A DNA stretch of 64,000 bases from Toxorhynchites rutilus septentrionalis (lineage: Eukaryota > Arthropoda > Insecta > Diptera > Culicidae): assembly GCF_029784135.1 (NCBI RefSeq), contig NC_073744.1, positions 34,090,061-34,154,060 on the forward strand. The letters run 5' to 3'. Positions 46,306 to 54,888 of this stretch are shown one piece after another; position 1 is the stretch's first letter; every line of letters begins with the position of its first letter. The position numbers and the translations under genes are program-made. The notes beneath the pieces were generated by a model that saw only the letters and a program-made list of their open reading frames with translations, searched no databases and had not been told where the DNA came from.

Positions 46306-47603
46306 AAGGGTGTGTCACATCAAATTGCATCACGGAAAAAAAGCTGTAGAAATTTAATGTTTAGGAATTATATCTTCTGCTTTCGCTTATAATCAGATAA
46401 GAGTGTATAGATCACGTTGGCCATGCTTCACTGTCAATTTTTCGTAAATTTGGAAAAATGTCGTCGAACGAAAAAGAGCGTCGTGAATTAATCCTGTGCA
46501 CTCATTTCGAGAATCCGGAGTTGTCACATCGGGACATCGGTAAGATGCTGGGAATCGTCCGATCCACGGTCAGCAGAGTACTAAAACGATACTTCGAGAA
46601 CCTAACCATCGACCGGAAGGTGAAGAACGGCAAAGATGGATGCTCCGTCAGTGAAAAAGATCACAAGCGCGTAGTTAAGCAGTTTAGACGTGATCCGAGA
46701 AGTTCGGTCCGGGATGTCGCCAATAAGCTGAATTTGTCAAGTTCATTCGTCCAGCGGACCAAGCAGCGGGAGGGCCTGCGTACATACAAGGTTCAGAAGG
46801 CTCCTAACCGCGACGAAAGGCAAAACATGGTGGGGAAGACGCGAGCCCGGAAGCTGTACACCGAAATGCTGACGAAGCCGCATTGCCTGGTAATGGACGA
46901 CGAAACCTACTTCAAAGCGGACTTTCGTCAGCTGCCGGGCCTGTTGTTCTTCTCCGCAGAGGACAAATTCAGCGTTCCGAAGGAGATTCGCAAGCAGAAA
47001 CTATCCAAGTTTGCCAAAAAGTACATGGTGTGGCAAGCGATCTGCTCTTGCGGAAAGCGGAGCGCCCCCTTCGTGATGACCGGCACGGTAAACGGGCAGG
47101 TTTACCTTAAGGAGTGCCTACAGAAGCGCTTACTACCACTATTGAAGCAGCACGAGGGCCCGACCATCTTCCGGCCGGATCTTGCTTCGTGCCACTATTC
47201 AAAGGACGTGTTGGAGTGGTACGAAGCCAACGGGGTCACCTTCGTGCCAAAGGAAATGAACCCGCCCAACGCGCCGGAGCTTCACCCAATAGAGAAATAT
47301 TGGGCGATTATGAAGCAGGCCCTCCGGAAGAACCCAAAAGTTGTCAAATCGGAGGCAGACTTCAAGAGAAAATGGATTTCTGTTCAAAAAAAACTACAAC
47401 CTGACGTTGTACAGAACCTTATGGACGGGGTAAAGAGGAAGGTGCGAGCATACGGGCTTGGGCTCGAAGTATGAATAAAAAGAAAATGCCAAAAGTTGTT
47501 TAATAGTTTTTATTTTACTGTCTAAAATTTTCAAAAGGATCGGTCTACTGGGCGAATTTCTACAGCGTTTTTTCCGTGATGCAATTTGATGTGACACACC
47601 CTT
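46306..47603 (+). mobile_element. Intact DD37E Tc1/mariner transposon (ITmD37E-type)
   Basis: This 1298-bp element begins and ends with AAGGGTGTGTCACATCAAAT in inverted orientation. The inverted repeats stay nearly perfect for about 48 bp ('...gctgtagaaatt'), with TA on both sides. It contains one uninterrupted transposase ORF. The DD37E spacing defines a mosquito-associated lineage of the IS630-Tc1-mariner superfamily. Perfect ends plus an intact ORF suggest a recent, possibly active copy. It landed 8 bp upstream of the start codon of the older pseudogene 45490-46297. Confidence 0.9.
46458..47474 (+). CDS. DD37E transposase
   Basis: The protein is 338 aa, close to the usual Tc1/mariner size. 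Residues 1-48 form a first helix-turn-helix (ELSHRDIGKMLGIVRSTVSRV) and 60-110 a second (SSVRDVANKLNLSSSFVQR), together the paired-like DNA-binding region. The catalytic triad is D147 or D148 (CLVMDDETYF), D241 (RPDLASCHYS) and E279 (HPIEKYW). The 37 residues between the second Asp and the Glu give DD37E. NPPNAPELHPIE is the usual lead to the third acid. The enzyme would cut and paste its own element at TA. The start at 46458 is the first ATG and gives the normal N-terminus. The 5' leader is about 150 bp and the stop is about 130 bp before the right end. All catalytic residues are present. Confidence 0.93.
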   Translation: MSSNEKERRELILCTHFENPELSHRDIGKMLGIVRSTVSRVLKRYFENLTIDRKVKNGKDGCSVSEKDHKRVVKQFRRDPRSSVRDVANKLNLSSSFVQRTKQREGLRTYKVQKAPNRDERQNMVGKTRARKLYTEMLTKPHCLVMDDETYFKADFRQLPGLLFFSAEDKFSVPKEIRKQKLSKFAKKYMVWQAICSCGKRSAPFVMTGTVNGQVYLKECLQKRLLPLLKQHEGPTIFRPDLASCHYSKDVLEWYEANGVTFVPKEMNPPNAPELHPIEKYWAIMKQALRKNPKVVKSEADFKRKWISVQKKLQPDVVQNLMDGVKRKVRAYGLGLEV

Positions 47604-47607
47604 TACT

Positions 47608-48040
47608 ATGATGATGCTGCATGGGTAGTTTCGTCAGTGCGTGAGAAGGTAAACCCATGAAAAATCGGCAATTTTTGCCCATTTTTATGGGCAAAATTAC
47701 GTTATAATTTTGTTTCGATTTCCGGTTTGCTGATAACAGTAGTATTCAATGACAAAAAATATATAGGAAACCCATACGATATGGGTATTGGGTGCAAGTG
47801 TCTTACCAGCGGAAAACGACTTTCGCTTCGTTAAAAACCGATCTAAAAGAACGGAAATGACGTGAAATCCCACAACACAGTTGATAATGATAGTGTAAGT
47901 ATAGGGGAGGGTAAGGTAAGACGTATATTTGAAGCAAAACAGAAAGAAATATGAATATTCACGTTTCTTCACATCCGTAATGCAACCACATCTGTTTTCT
48001 TTGTAATGAAATGAACTAAAACGATTACGAATAAGAAAAA
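47608..48040. other. Short non-coding spacer
   Basis: No recognisable frame or paired repeats between the DD37E element and element B. Confidence 0.4.
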
Positions 48041-48217
48041 GACGGGTGGGTAATGTCGGTGACATAACCGGAGTGACGTAGGACTATACAAAGGAGACAG
48101 CTTTTGTTAAATATATATTTTAAATATATTGTTTTATTTTCTTCTCCTACGTGAATACCTACCTATCTACCTGAAAAATGGATTAGTTTACTGTTTACTC
48201 TTTATGAAAATGTTGGG

Positions 48218-48233
48218 GGTTCTGAAAAGAACC
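48218..48233 (-). promoter_or_regulatory. Histone 3' stem-loop with perfect stem
   Basis: The minus strand reads GGTTCTTTTCAGAACC, preceded by 'caccaaa' and followed by 'cccaac'. The six-base stem GGTTCT/AGAACC is fully paired around the histone loop TTTC. Relative to the usual GGCYCT/AGRGCC it differs at paired positions, so the change is compensatory. It lies 250 bp beyond H2A pseudogene 2 of element B. Confidence 0.6.
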
Positions 48234-48489
48234 TTTGGTGTTGTGTTTTTGTTATCACTCGATATTCCCATCTTGTTCGGCTAAACCTTCCTGTTTAGCT
48301 ATTGCGTTTGCCACTCGCCACAGCTTTCACAGTTGGAAAATTTCTTCCCATTCAGCTTGTGACATGTTGTTCAGTAAATTACATTTAATGCGACGTGCCG
48401 GAGAAACACTTTGCCACTCACTGAAACTAATTGTTGCCTTGATGAGCGCCGAACCGAAGCTGCTCTGTTCTTGATGCGGGTTTTCTGAT

Positions 48490-48705
48490 TGTCGTGAGCA
48501 GCTTTGAAAGCCAACTCGAGCACTCCGACGGCCGAAACTCTATAATCGCTGTTAGGTATACTGGTGCTCCGGCACCAATCCGTTCGGCCTAGTTACCCTT
48601 GCGGAGCAATCAGTGAATGCGACCAACAGGGAACTGGAGACTTGCACGGTTCGAGTGAGACTTTGCCTGTCCCTTAACTTGTCCTCCTTTGTTACGTCCA
48701 CGATG
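48490..48705 (-). pseudogene. H2A: Histone H2A pseudogene 2 in element B
   Basis: This is the most complete copy. Colinear with H2A it shows [20 protein letters not shown], then PVGRIH, a stop in place of R, LLRKGN, a stop in place of Y, and AERIGAGAPVYLTAIIEF. A frameshift follows into the text matching AAEVLELA..AA.DN.KTR. The initiator ATG is mutated (ATC). The tail, L1 and alpha2 segments are the ones missing from pseudogene 1 of element A. Two stops and one shift rule out a functional histone. Confidence 0.85.
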
Positions 48706-48940
48706 CCGATGCCGTACAACCACACGGGTTTACGGTTTGAAAGAAAATAAGATATTTTTTTAGGGTCCGCGTGTTTTATACTCTAGCGGTACACACTCAC
48801 AGGATAGAGACAAATCGGCAGACTCAGCCAGAGGGGCGGGTCCAACGAGACGAACGAATGAGCGTTAAAAGGGAGCGATGGCAAAAAAATACATTCATTA
48901 CGATTTGTTCGCTCGTTGGATTCACATGCAGGCTAAAAAG

Positions 48941-48956
48941 GGTCCTTTTCAGGATC
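48941..48956 (+). promoter_or_regulatory. Histone-type 3' stem-loop (plus strand)
   Basis: GGTCCTTTTCAGGATC, identical to the minus-strand motif at 21073-21088 of element A. It is followed by 'acaaaattatcttcaatctaaagagttta', which contains an 'aaagagttta' word also found after the other stem-loops. Its orientation opposes the H2A copies. A short upstream frame (MAKKYIHYDL...) is not a histone. Confidence 0.55.
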
Positions 48957-49112
48957 ACAAAATTATCTTCAATCTAAAGAGTTTATTGTTTTGTTATCAC
49001 TCGATATCCCCATTTTGTTCGGCTAAACCTTCCTGTTTAGCGATTTGTTGCCACTCGCCACAGCTTTCACAGTTGGAAAATTTCTTCCTATCCAGCTTTG
49101 TGACATGTTGTA

Positions 49113-49332
49113 CAGTAAATTACATTCAATGCGACGTGCCGAAGTGCCACTCAGTGTCGCATTGGAGGCGATTTTAACCTGTAATTGAACATTTGCGATG
49201 ACAGTGGTACAGTGTCGACTTTCAATGTGGGGTCATAATTTGGATCTCTATGTTTACAAAAATGTCCAACTAAATAAGTCGCATTACATGTCCGTCCAAT
49301 TAGCTAAATGTCGAACTAATTGTAAATTACTG
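49113..49332. mobile_element. pogo-like MITE in element B
   Basis: Same MITE and same position as 20691-20916 in element A, with TA on both sides. Confidence 0.75.
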
Positions 49333-49550
49333 TACTTTCAATCTGGAAACAATTTAAGAATTGATGAAAATTGTATAATCAGGAAAGTCCCCAACTATCA
49401 ATAAGCTCAGAACAACTGCCAAATTCACATACTCATCATATCCTGGCAAACAAATTATGAAAAAATCAATTTGTGTTTTATTATTATTTTGGATAATGTT
49501 TTAGAAAGCATTGAACTGTATTTCCTAAACTCTTTCTTGGAAGGTTTAAT

Positions 49551-49566
49551 GGCCCTGATAAGCGCC
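49551..49566 (-). promoter_or_regulatory. Histone 3' stem-loop plus downstream element
   Basis: The minus strand reads GGCGCTTATCAGGGCC, and 12 nt later 'CCAAGAAAGAGTTTAGG' (about 49529-49545), a near-perfect match to the purine-rich histone downstream element (CAAGAAAGA). It lies about 230 bp past H2A pseudogene 1 of element B. In element A the equivalent (about 20471-20500) is decayed to 'ggcgcctttcaaaaaagag'. Confidence 0.7.
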
Positions 49567-49799
49567 TTGCTTTATGGAATGGTTCCAATTTAGAAAACTT
49601 AGTACTCGTGGTTTTGAAAAAAGCCATTTCGAACGCCCTCGATGCCGCCTTGTTCTGGATTTGCCACCAAAGCAGTTTGTATAAAGATCAAACCTTTTTC
49701 TTCTGCTACCAGCTGCCGTTTTGCGATTGCGTTTGCCACTCGCCACTCGTTGCAACTGCCTGTTGTTGTCATGATGTCCACCGAACCGAATGTGTTCTG

Positions 49800-50012
49800 T
49801 TCCGAATGCGGGTTTTCTTATCGTCGCGAGCAGCTTTGCCAGCTAACTCGATCACTTCGGCGGCCGAAACTATATAACGCCGGCTAGGTGGACTGGTGCA
49901 CTGGTACTAACACGCTCGTCCTAGCTACCCTTGCGGGGAACTCCAGATCAACACGGTTCGAGCGGGATTTTGCCTTTCCCTTTACTTTTCCTCCTTTACC
50001 ATGTCCAGACAT
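49800..50012 (-). pseudogene. H2A: Histone H2A pseudogene 1 in element B
   Basis: From ATG 50012 the frame reads MSGHGKGGKVKGKAKSRSNR and then VDLEFPARVAR (normal [12 protein letters not shown]). After a shift it gives ERVSTSAPVHLAGVI (normal ERVGAGAPVYLAAVM) and a TAG stop. After a second shift it gives AAEVIELAGKAARDDKKTRI. It thus spans about the first 80 residues of H2A, with a small deletion around LLRKGN. The promoter sequence upstream is the same as in element A. Confidence 0.85.
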
Positions 50013-50576
50013 GGCTGCTTGGGTTGGTTTGTTGATGTGTTGTGATGTGAACCGATGTGGTGTACGGTTTGAATGAGAATGATCGTTACGGCAGCGGAGC
50101 GGGGATTTTTAAGCTAACTGGCTGGCTCGAGAATTACGCATGTGTGAGACTGCGACCAATGTTTCGTTCATTTTTTTCTTTTTCCTTTCCAATCGTGCTT
50201 CATTCTATTTCGCTGCTGCTCTGGTTGCCCGTTTTGGTCGGTACGATTTGAGGAGCACAAAATGGACCAATCAAAAATGGGCACATAGTGCATTTTGACA
50301 ATGCTTGATATTTCACAATTATTCAATTATTTATCTCATGAAAAATGAAATGTTATTCGTTATGATAGATGCGTAGATATATTTCCTATCAATTGATGCA
50401 AAAACCTTTGCGATCTATCGAGAAATGCTAGAGTTATAAGCGTTCCAAATCTTGCAATTTTTCCTACTTGTTCAGTTCCTACATTTCCATTTCACCCCCT
50501 ATATCTTCCGGTTAAACGTAGTCCTACGTCAAAACTAACGAAAATTCTGAACGCATTCATATTGCGCCTGTCTTAA

Positions 50577-50805
50577 CCTTTCTATACTCGCGTATAGGTC
50601 TGACAGGCCGAGCATCAATGAGGTAGCTGAATTAAATGGCTATTAAAACTGGATGGAGTTGAAGAAAAAATATTTTCTGGAGTTTTAAACTCAATCATAT
50701 ATTTTTCTTTGAATAAAACGCCTAAAACTACACAATAGCAATATCACAGAGACGCACACGGTCCAGAGTACACACATTAGGATTTTTCGCGCGAGTGTAG
50801 GAATG
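50577..50805. mobile_element. TTAA MITE (229 bp)
   Basis: TTAA occurs at 50573-50576 and 50806-50809. The ends are CCTTTCTATACTCGCG and, from the other strand, 'CATTCCTACACTCGCG', followed inside by 'tataggtctgacaggccga'. It belongs to the same family as 8991-10263. Confidence 0.8.
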
Positions 50806-50809
50806 TTAA

Positions 50810-51215
50810 ATGAGCGAGGTAAGGTGCCCTTCTGCGTGTCCAAAATGCACCACAACAACGGGTCAAAATGTCAAACGACATCGAAGCGTTTCTCTTGAAT
50901 AACTCTTGATTTACTGCTTATACCTTCCGCTCCCGATATATTCCTGCTAGTTATTTTCGTGTTGTCTAATGCCGAAAACGCCGAAGAATTTTGAATCCTA
51001 TATATTAAAAGTTTAAGGTTCGTAATAATAGAAGGATTTTAGTAGTCAGAAACATTAAAAAAATTTTGTTCGTTTGGGTTTTAATTACACAACACAAGTA
51101 CAGACGTGAGAAAATGGTTTTATGCTTTTCAGAAACAATCTAGGCATGAAACAATTGCAGTGAATATCTGAGTGACTGTAGTATCTGAGTGAGTGTAACT
51201 CTGACACAGACTAAT
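50810..51215. other. Non-coding spacer
   Basis: No frame above 60 codons; nothing recognised. Confidence 0.4.
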
Positions 51216-51437
<222 letters not shown>

Positions 51438-51459
51438 CTTACATGGTTTCGGAACTAAG

Positions 51460-52623
51460 GTCACCATATTTTTTCTATTTTTTCTTGAAAGCTGAGGTTT
51501 TTTTACATAACATACCCCAACATCAGAGAGGGTTTTTTTTTCGTTTTCGAGTGATTTTGCAAAGTTTTCAGTTTTCGTCCAATATTCCTATACGAGTGGA
51601 CAACATCCATGCGACTAGAATCCAATTTTTATGCATATGTGGTACCGTTTTGAATCATATTTCGGACGCTTAAGGCATATGATGCAGAAAAGAAATCTAA
51701 ACTTTATGCACAGGTATTATTTGGTTGATATTTTTAATAAATTAGTTCGTTCAATATACTTTTAGGCTTTCTACTTTGGTACCTATTTGATTGAAAACAT
51801 AAAAAAAATCATCGAATAAAATGCTTTTCAAATGAAACGAATAAGAATCAAACTTCGGACACTAAATCAAATTTCGGACAGATTGAATTCAAATTTCGGA
51901 CACTTTATTAAAATTACATTACACTTGATTATATTTTGAAGTCAACTGCGAAACACTTACCACGCAATTACAGTAAACTGTTAACGATGATGAGAACTGA
52001 TGAAATACGAGAGAAATTTAAATATTTATGAACGGGTAAATTTTACGTGCTCACGCTAAGGAAACTTCAAACACAAACGATAATGAGTAGTGCTGTAAGA
52101 TTTCTGCCGATTATGTTATAATTCAAATGTAGTTCTCATGTGAAATGATAGTGAAACCAAGGGATTACTCTAAAGAAGCAATTTTGATATTAATTTGATA
52201 GTTATATCATCAGTGCATTAAGCATTTCAAGATATTAGAACAAAGCGTCCGAAATATGATGTTGTCCGAAATATGATTCAGAACCGCATTTCATGTGGCT
52301 CCAAGTTGGTATATTGATAATCTGAATCGACCCAAAATTTTAAAAGTTATGAATTTCAAAATAAAAGTCATTTTTTGAAAAAAAGGGAAAAATGATTTTT
52401 CGGTTAATTTTGAAAAATCATAACTCAATAACACAAAACAACGCATCTCTGAATTTTGGATATGTTATCTAGAAAAATCTTAGCTTGTATTGCGCTAAAA
52501 ATGCAGTATTGTATTGCGCTAAAAATACTGCAAATCCTTCTTGTATCGGCCCTTACATTATCAATGATATAATCCAACTTAATGTGATATCGATTTCATC
52601 ACCATTATCTACAGTATTCATAA
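51460..52623. repeat. Diverged AT-rich MITE sequence
   Basis: Words shared with 8583-11088 and 32021-32513 include 'ttttcttgaaagctgaggttt', 'cctatacgagtggacaacatccatgcgactag' and 'aaaaatgatttttcgg'. 51830-52280 contains several 'caaatttcggaca' words and no ORF. Ends are not resolved. Confidence 0.45.
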
Positions 52624-53554
52624 CCTGTATGCATTATCAAACTCAAAATTTTCGAAGATTATCAACGATTTTGGTCCAATCGCGTATTGAAATTATCGTA
52701 AATATACAAAGCCTTAACTTTCTTACCATATACTGAAGACATTTAATGGTTGAAATGAATCTAAATAGAAATAAAATGAAGAATCACGACCGAATCTTGC
52801 TTTTCAGTGCGTAGAATAAACAAACATCATCACTTTTGTGGTTCTGAACTCTAATGTAGGTGTCGCATCAGCTGATTCAGTTTTGCACAAATTCGTCAAT
52901 TGGATTGCACCACGGGAACACCAAGTCGAATGCATAAATGCGAATATTCCTTCGCTTGGACGCATTCACACGCAAACTATTTTTCATGACTGTTCCATGC
53001 GAAAGCAGAACAGGAACTGATGCGAGTAAAAGTACTCACGCCTTGCATGTGTCCGCTATGGTTTCCCAAACACTAATGCAAGCGAGCAAAAGAAGTCGCA
53101 GCTTGCATGTATTCGCTATGACGGTTTCTCCAGGTGCCTCGATTTTGCGTCCGTGTTCGGGAACACATTGCGATCACCAATCATCATCAATGAGCAATGA
53201 TGATTTCAATAGCTTGCTTTCAAAGAAATTTTTAAGCTATTGAAACGATTTTTTGAACCAATAAGTGACAATCATCTCGTTGACATTTTCTCTTTCGGCT
53301 GAAGTGATTATTATACTGCTCCATTCAGCCGGTAAAGAGGTATTAAAGTGCAAACCCTTGCACTCCAGCGTCACTCTCTCGTTTTCGAAACTTTGAACTT
53401 ACATCCCGGTACAGAAATGAAAGACGTAGTCCTACCTCAAAATACTATCAATAAATACAAGACCAAAATCCAAAATTTATGCAAGTAAAAGAGACTAGCT
53501 ACCTGGCTTCAATTTTATATGTCGATCATCTGAATCGGTGCAGTTGTTCAAAAG
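52624..53554. repeat. Long direct duplication flanking a LINE, left copy
   Basis: It starts 'cctgtatgcattatcaaactc' and ends 'gcagttgttcaaaag'. It matches 54264-54888 over its whole length, except for about 300 bp (53143-53444) absent from the right copy. That extra part includes a GTAGGAC left-type end ('gacgtagtcctacctc', 53427-53442). The two copies sit exactly at the two borders of the LINE at 53555-54263. Confidence 0.8.
53340..53443 (-). repeat. GTAGGAC left-type end (in duplication)
   Basis: Read on the minus strand it is 'gaggtaggactacgtctttcatttctgtaccgggatgtaag...tttcgaaaacgagag', the same as the left end of element D (39844-39950). The matching right end is not visible. Confidence 0.65.
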
Positions 53555-54263
53555 TTTTTTTTTTCCAAAATATATATTTTTATAAAGGCTCATATGGCGT
53601 TAGCCTCACGGGGCCCGGAGTTCAATACAATTTTTCTTATTATCTATGTTAGTAATATGTAACCGATTACTCGCGGTTGGCTCGAGGTTAGTATTACAAG
53701 TGTTTTCGTAATTGGGATGTTGCTGTCTCCAATGCTCTGTACGTGTGCCCGACACGGGATACTTCCTATTGGGATGCAGCTGACCATTAATCAGCAACGC
53801 CCCCCTAGTCTGTACCCCATATGTAGCGTGGTGCGTCTTTCTCGACTCGAGGAATCCAGGATAGAATGGTCACTAGCCGGCGCAATCATCAGCTCGTGTA
53901 GAGTTGTCATGAGCGGTACAACCTTTGGCTCTTGTTGAATGATCAGTGGACTGCACCACCTTTGGCCCGTGTATCTGTAAAGAGTGTGTGTATGTATTGC
54001 CGCGACTAAGGAAAAGTTTATTGTTTGGATAGGAGGGATATGAAACAGGGACACAACGAAGGAAACATCATTAAACGTTGACATCGGCGTTTCTGAGGAA
54101 CAGGTATAGATGAAGCAGAAGATCAGGATCACGGCTACCTAAGATATCCCGGACGGGAATATCCGATTGTCTGCCTTTTGCTCTCAGTGCTCTAGAGAGT
54201 TGAGAGCGAGCAGCATGGAACCGGATACACGACCAGACAATATGCTCGATGTTGTGGTAGCCG
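53555..54263 (-). mobile_element. 5'-truncated non-LTR retrotransposon
   Basis: On the minus strand it ends in a poly-A run (the T run at 53555-53564). Its 3' UTR is the near-copy of 29697-30137. At its 5' limit the frame is still open (GYHNIEHIVWSC...), so it includes the end of ORF2. It is flanked by direct copies of about 625 bp and not the usual 10-20 bp. Confidence 0.85.
54071..54263 (-). CDS. LINE ORF2 C-terminal fragment
   Basis: The last 63 codons of a retrotransposon ORF2 are present. HNIEHIVWSCIRFHAARSQL corresponds to the H...EHi.w.C..f...R..L zinc-knuckle region that closes ORF2 in I/R1/Jockey/LOA-type LINEs. It is followed by DIPVRDILGSRDPDLL and LFLRNADVNV, then stop. Reverse-transcriptase and endonuclease domains are lost by 5' truncation. 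The clade cannot be fixed from this tail. Confidence 0.7.
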
Positions 54264-54888
54264 CCTGTATGCATTACCAAACTCAAAATTTTCGAAGATT
54301 TTGGTCCAATCGCGTATTGAAATCATCGTAAATATACAAAGCCTTAACTTTCTTATCATATACTGAAGACATTTAATGGTTGAAATGAATCTATATAGAT
54401 ATAAAATGAAGAATCACGACCGAATCTTGCTTTTCAGTGCGTAGAATAAACAAACATCATCACTTTTGTGGTTCTGAACTCTAATGTAGGTGTCGCATCA
54501 GCTGATTCAGTTTTGCATAAATTTGTCAATTGGATTGCACCACGGGAACACCAAGTCGAATGCATAAATGCGAATATTCCTTCGCTTGGACGCATTCACA
54601 CGCAAACTATTTTTCATGACTGTTCCATGCGAAAGCAGAACAGGAACTGATGCGAGTAAAAGTACTCACGCCTTGCATGTGTCCGCTATGGTTTCCCAAA
54701 CACTAATGCAAGCGAGCAAAAGAAGTCGCAGCTTGCATGTATTCGCTATGACGGTTTCTCCAGGTGCTATCAAATATACTATCAATAAATACAAGACCAA
54801 AATCCAAAATTTATGCAAGTATAAGAGACTAGCTAACTGGATTCAATTTTATATGTCGATCATCTGAATCGGTGCAGTTGTTCAAAAG
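54264..54888. repeat. Long direct duplication flanking a LINE, right copy
   Basis: It begins immediately at the 5' border of the LINE with 'cctgtatgcattaccaaactc' and ends 'gcagttgttcaaaag', continuing into the original flank 'ttatgagttatg'. It lacks about 300 bp present in the left copy, joined at 'caggtgctatcaaatatactatc'. Confidence 0.8.

Larger units (their letters stand above)
48041..50531 (-). mobile_element. GTAGGAC-family element B carrying histone H2A modules
   Basis: It is the inverted sister of element A. The right-type end is at its left: 'gggtaatgtcggtgacataaccgg' (stem ATGTC-ggt-GACAT), then 'agtgacgtaggacta'. The left-type end is at its right: 'gtagtcctacgtca'. Similarity to A continues outward to 'gacgggtgggtaa' and no further. 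It contains the better-preserved H2A copies, two minus-strand and one plus-strand histone-type stem-loops, and the shared MITE. No transposase. Confidence 0.75.
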
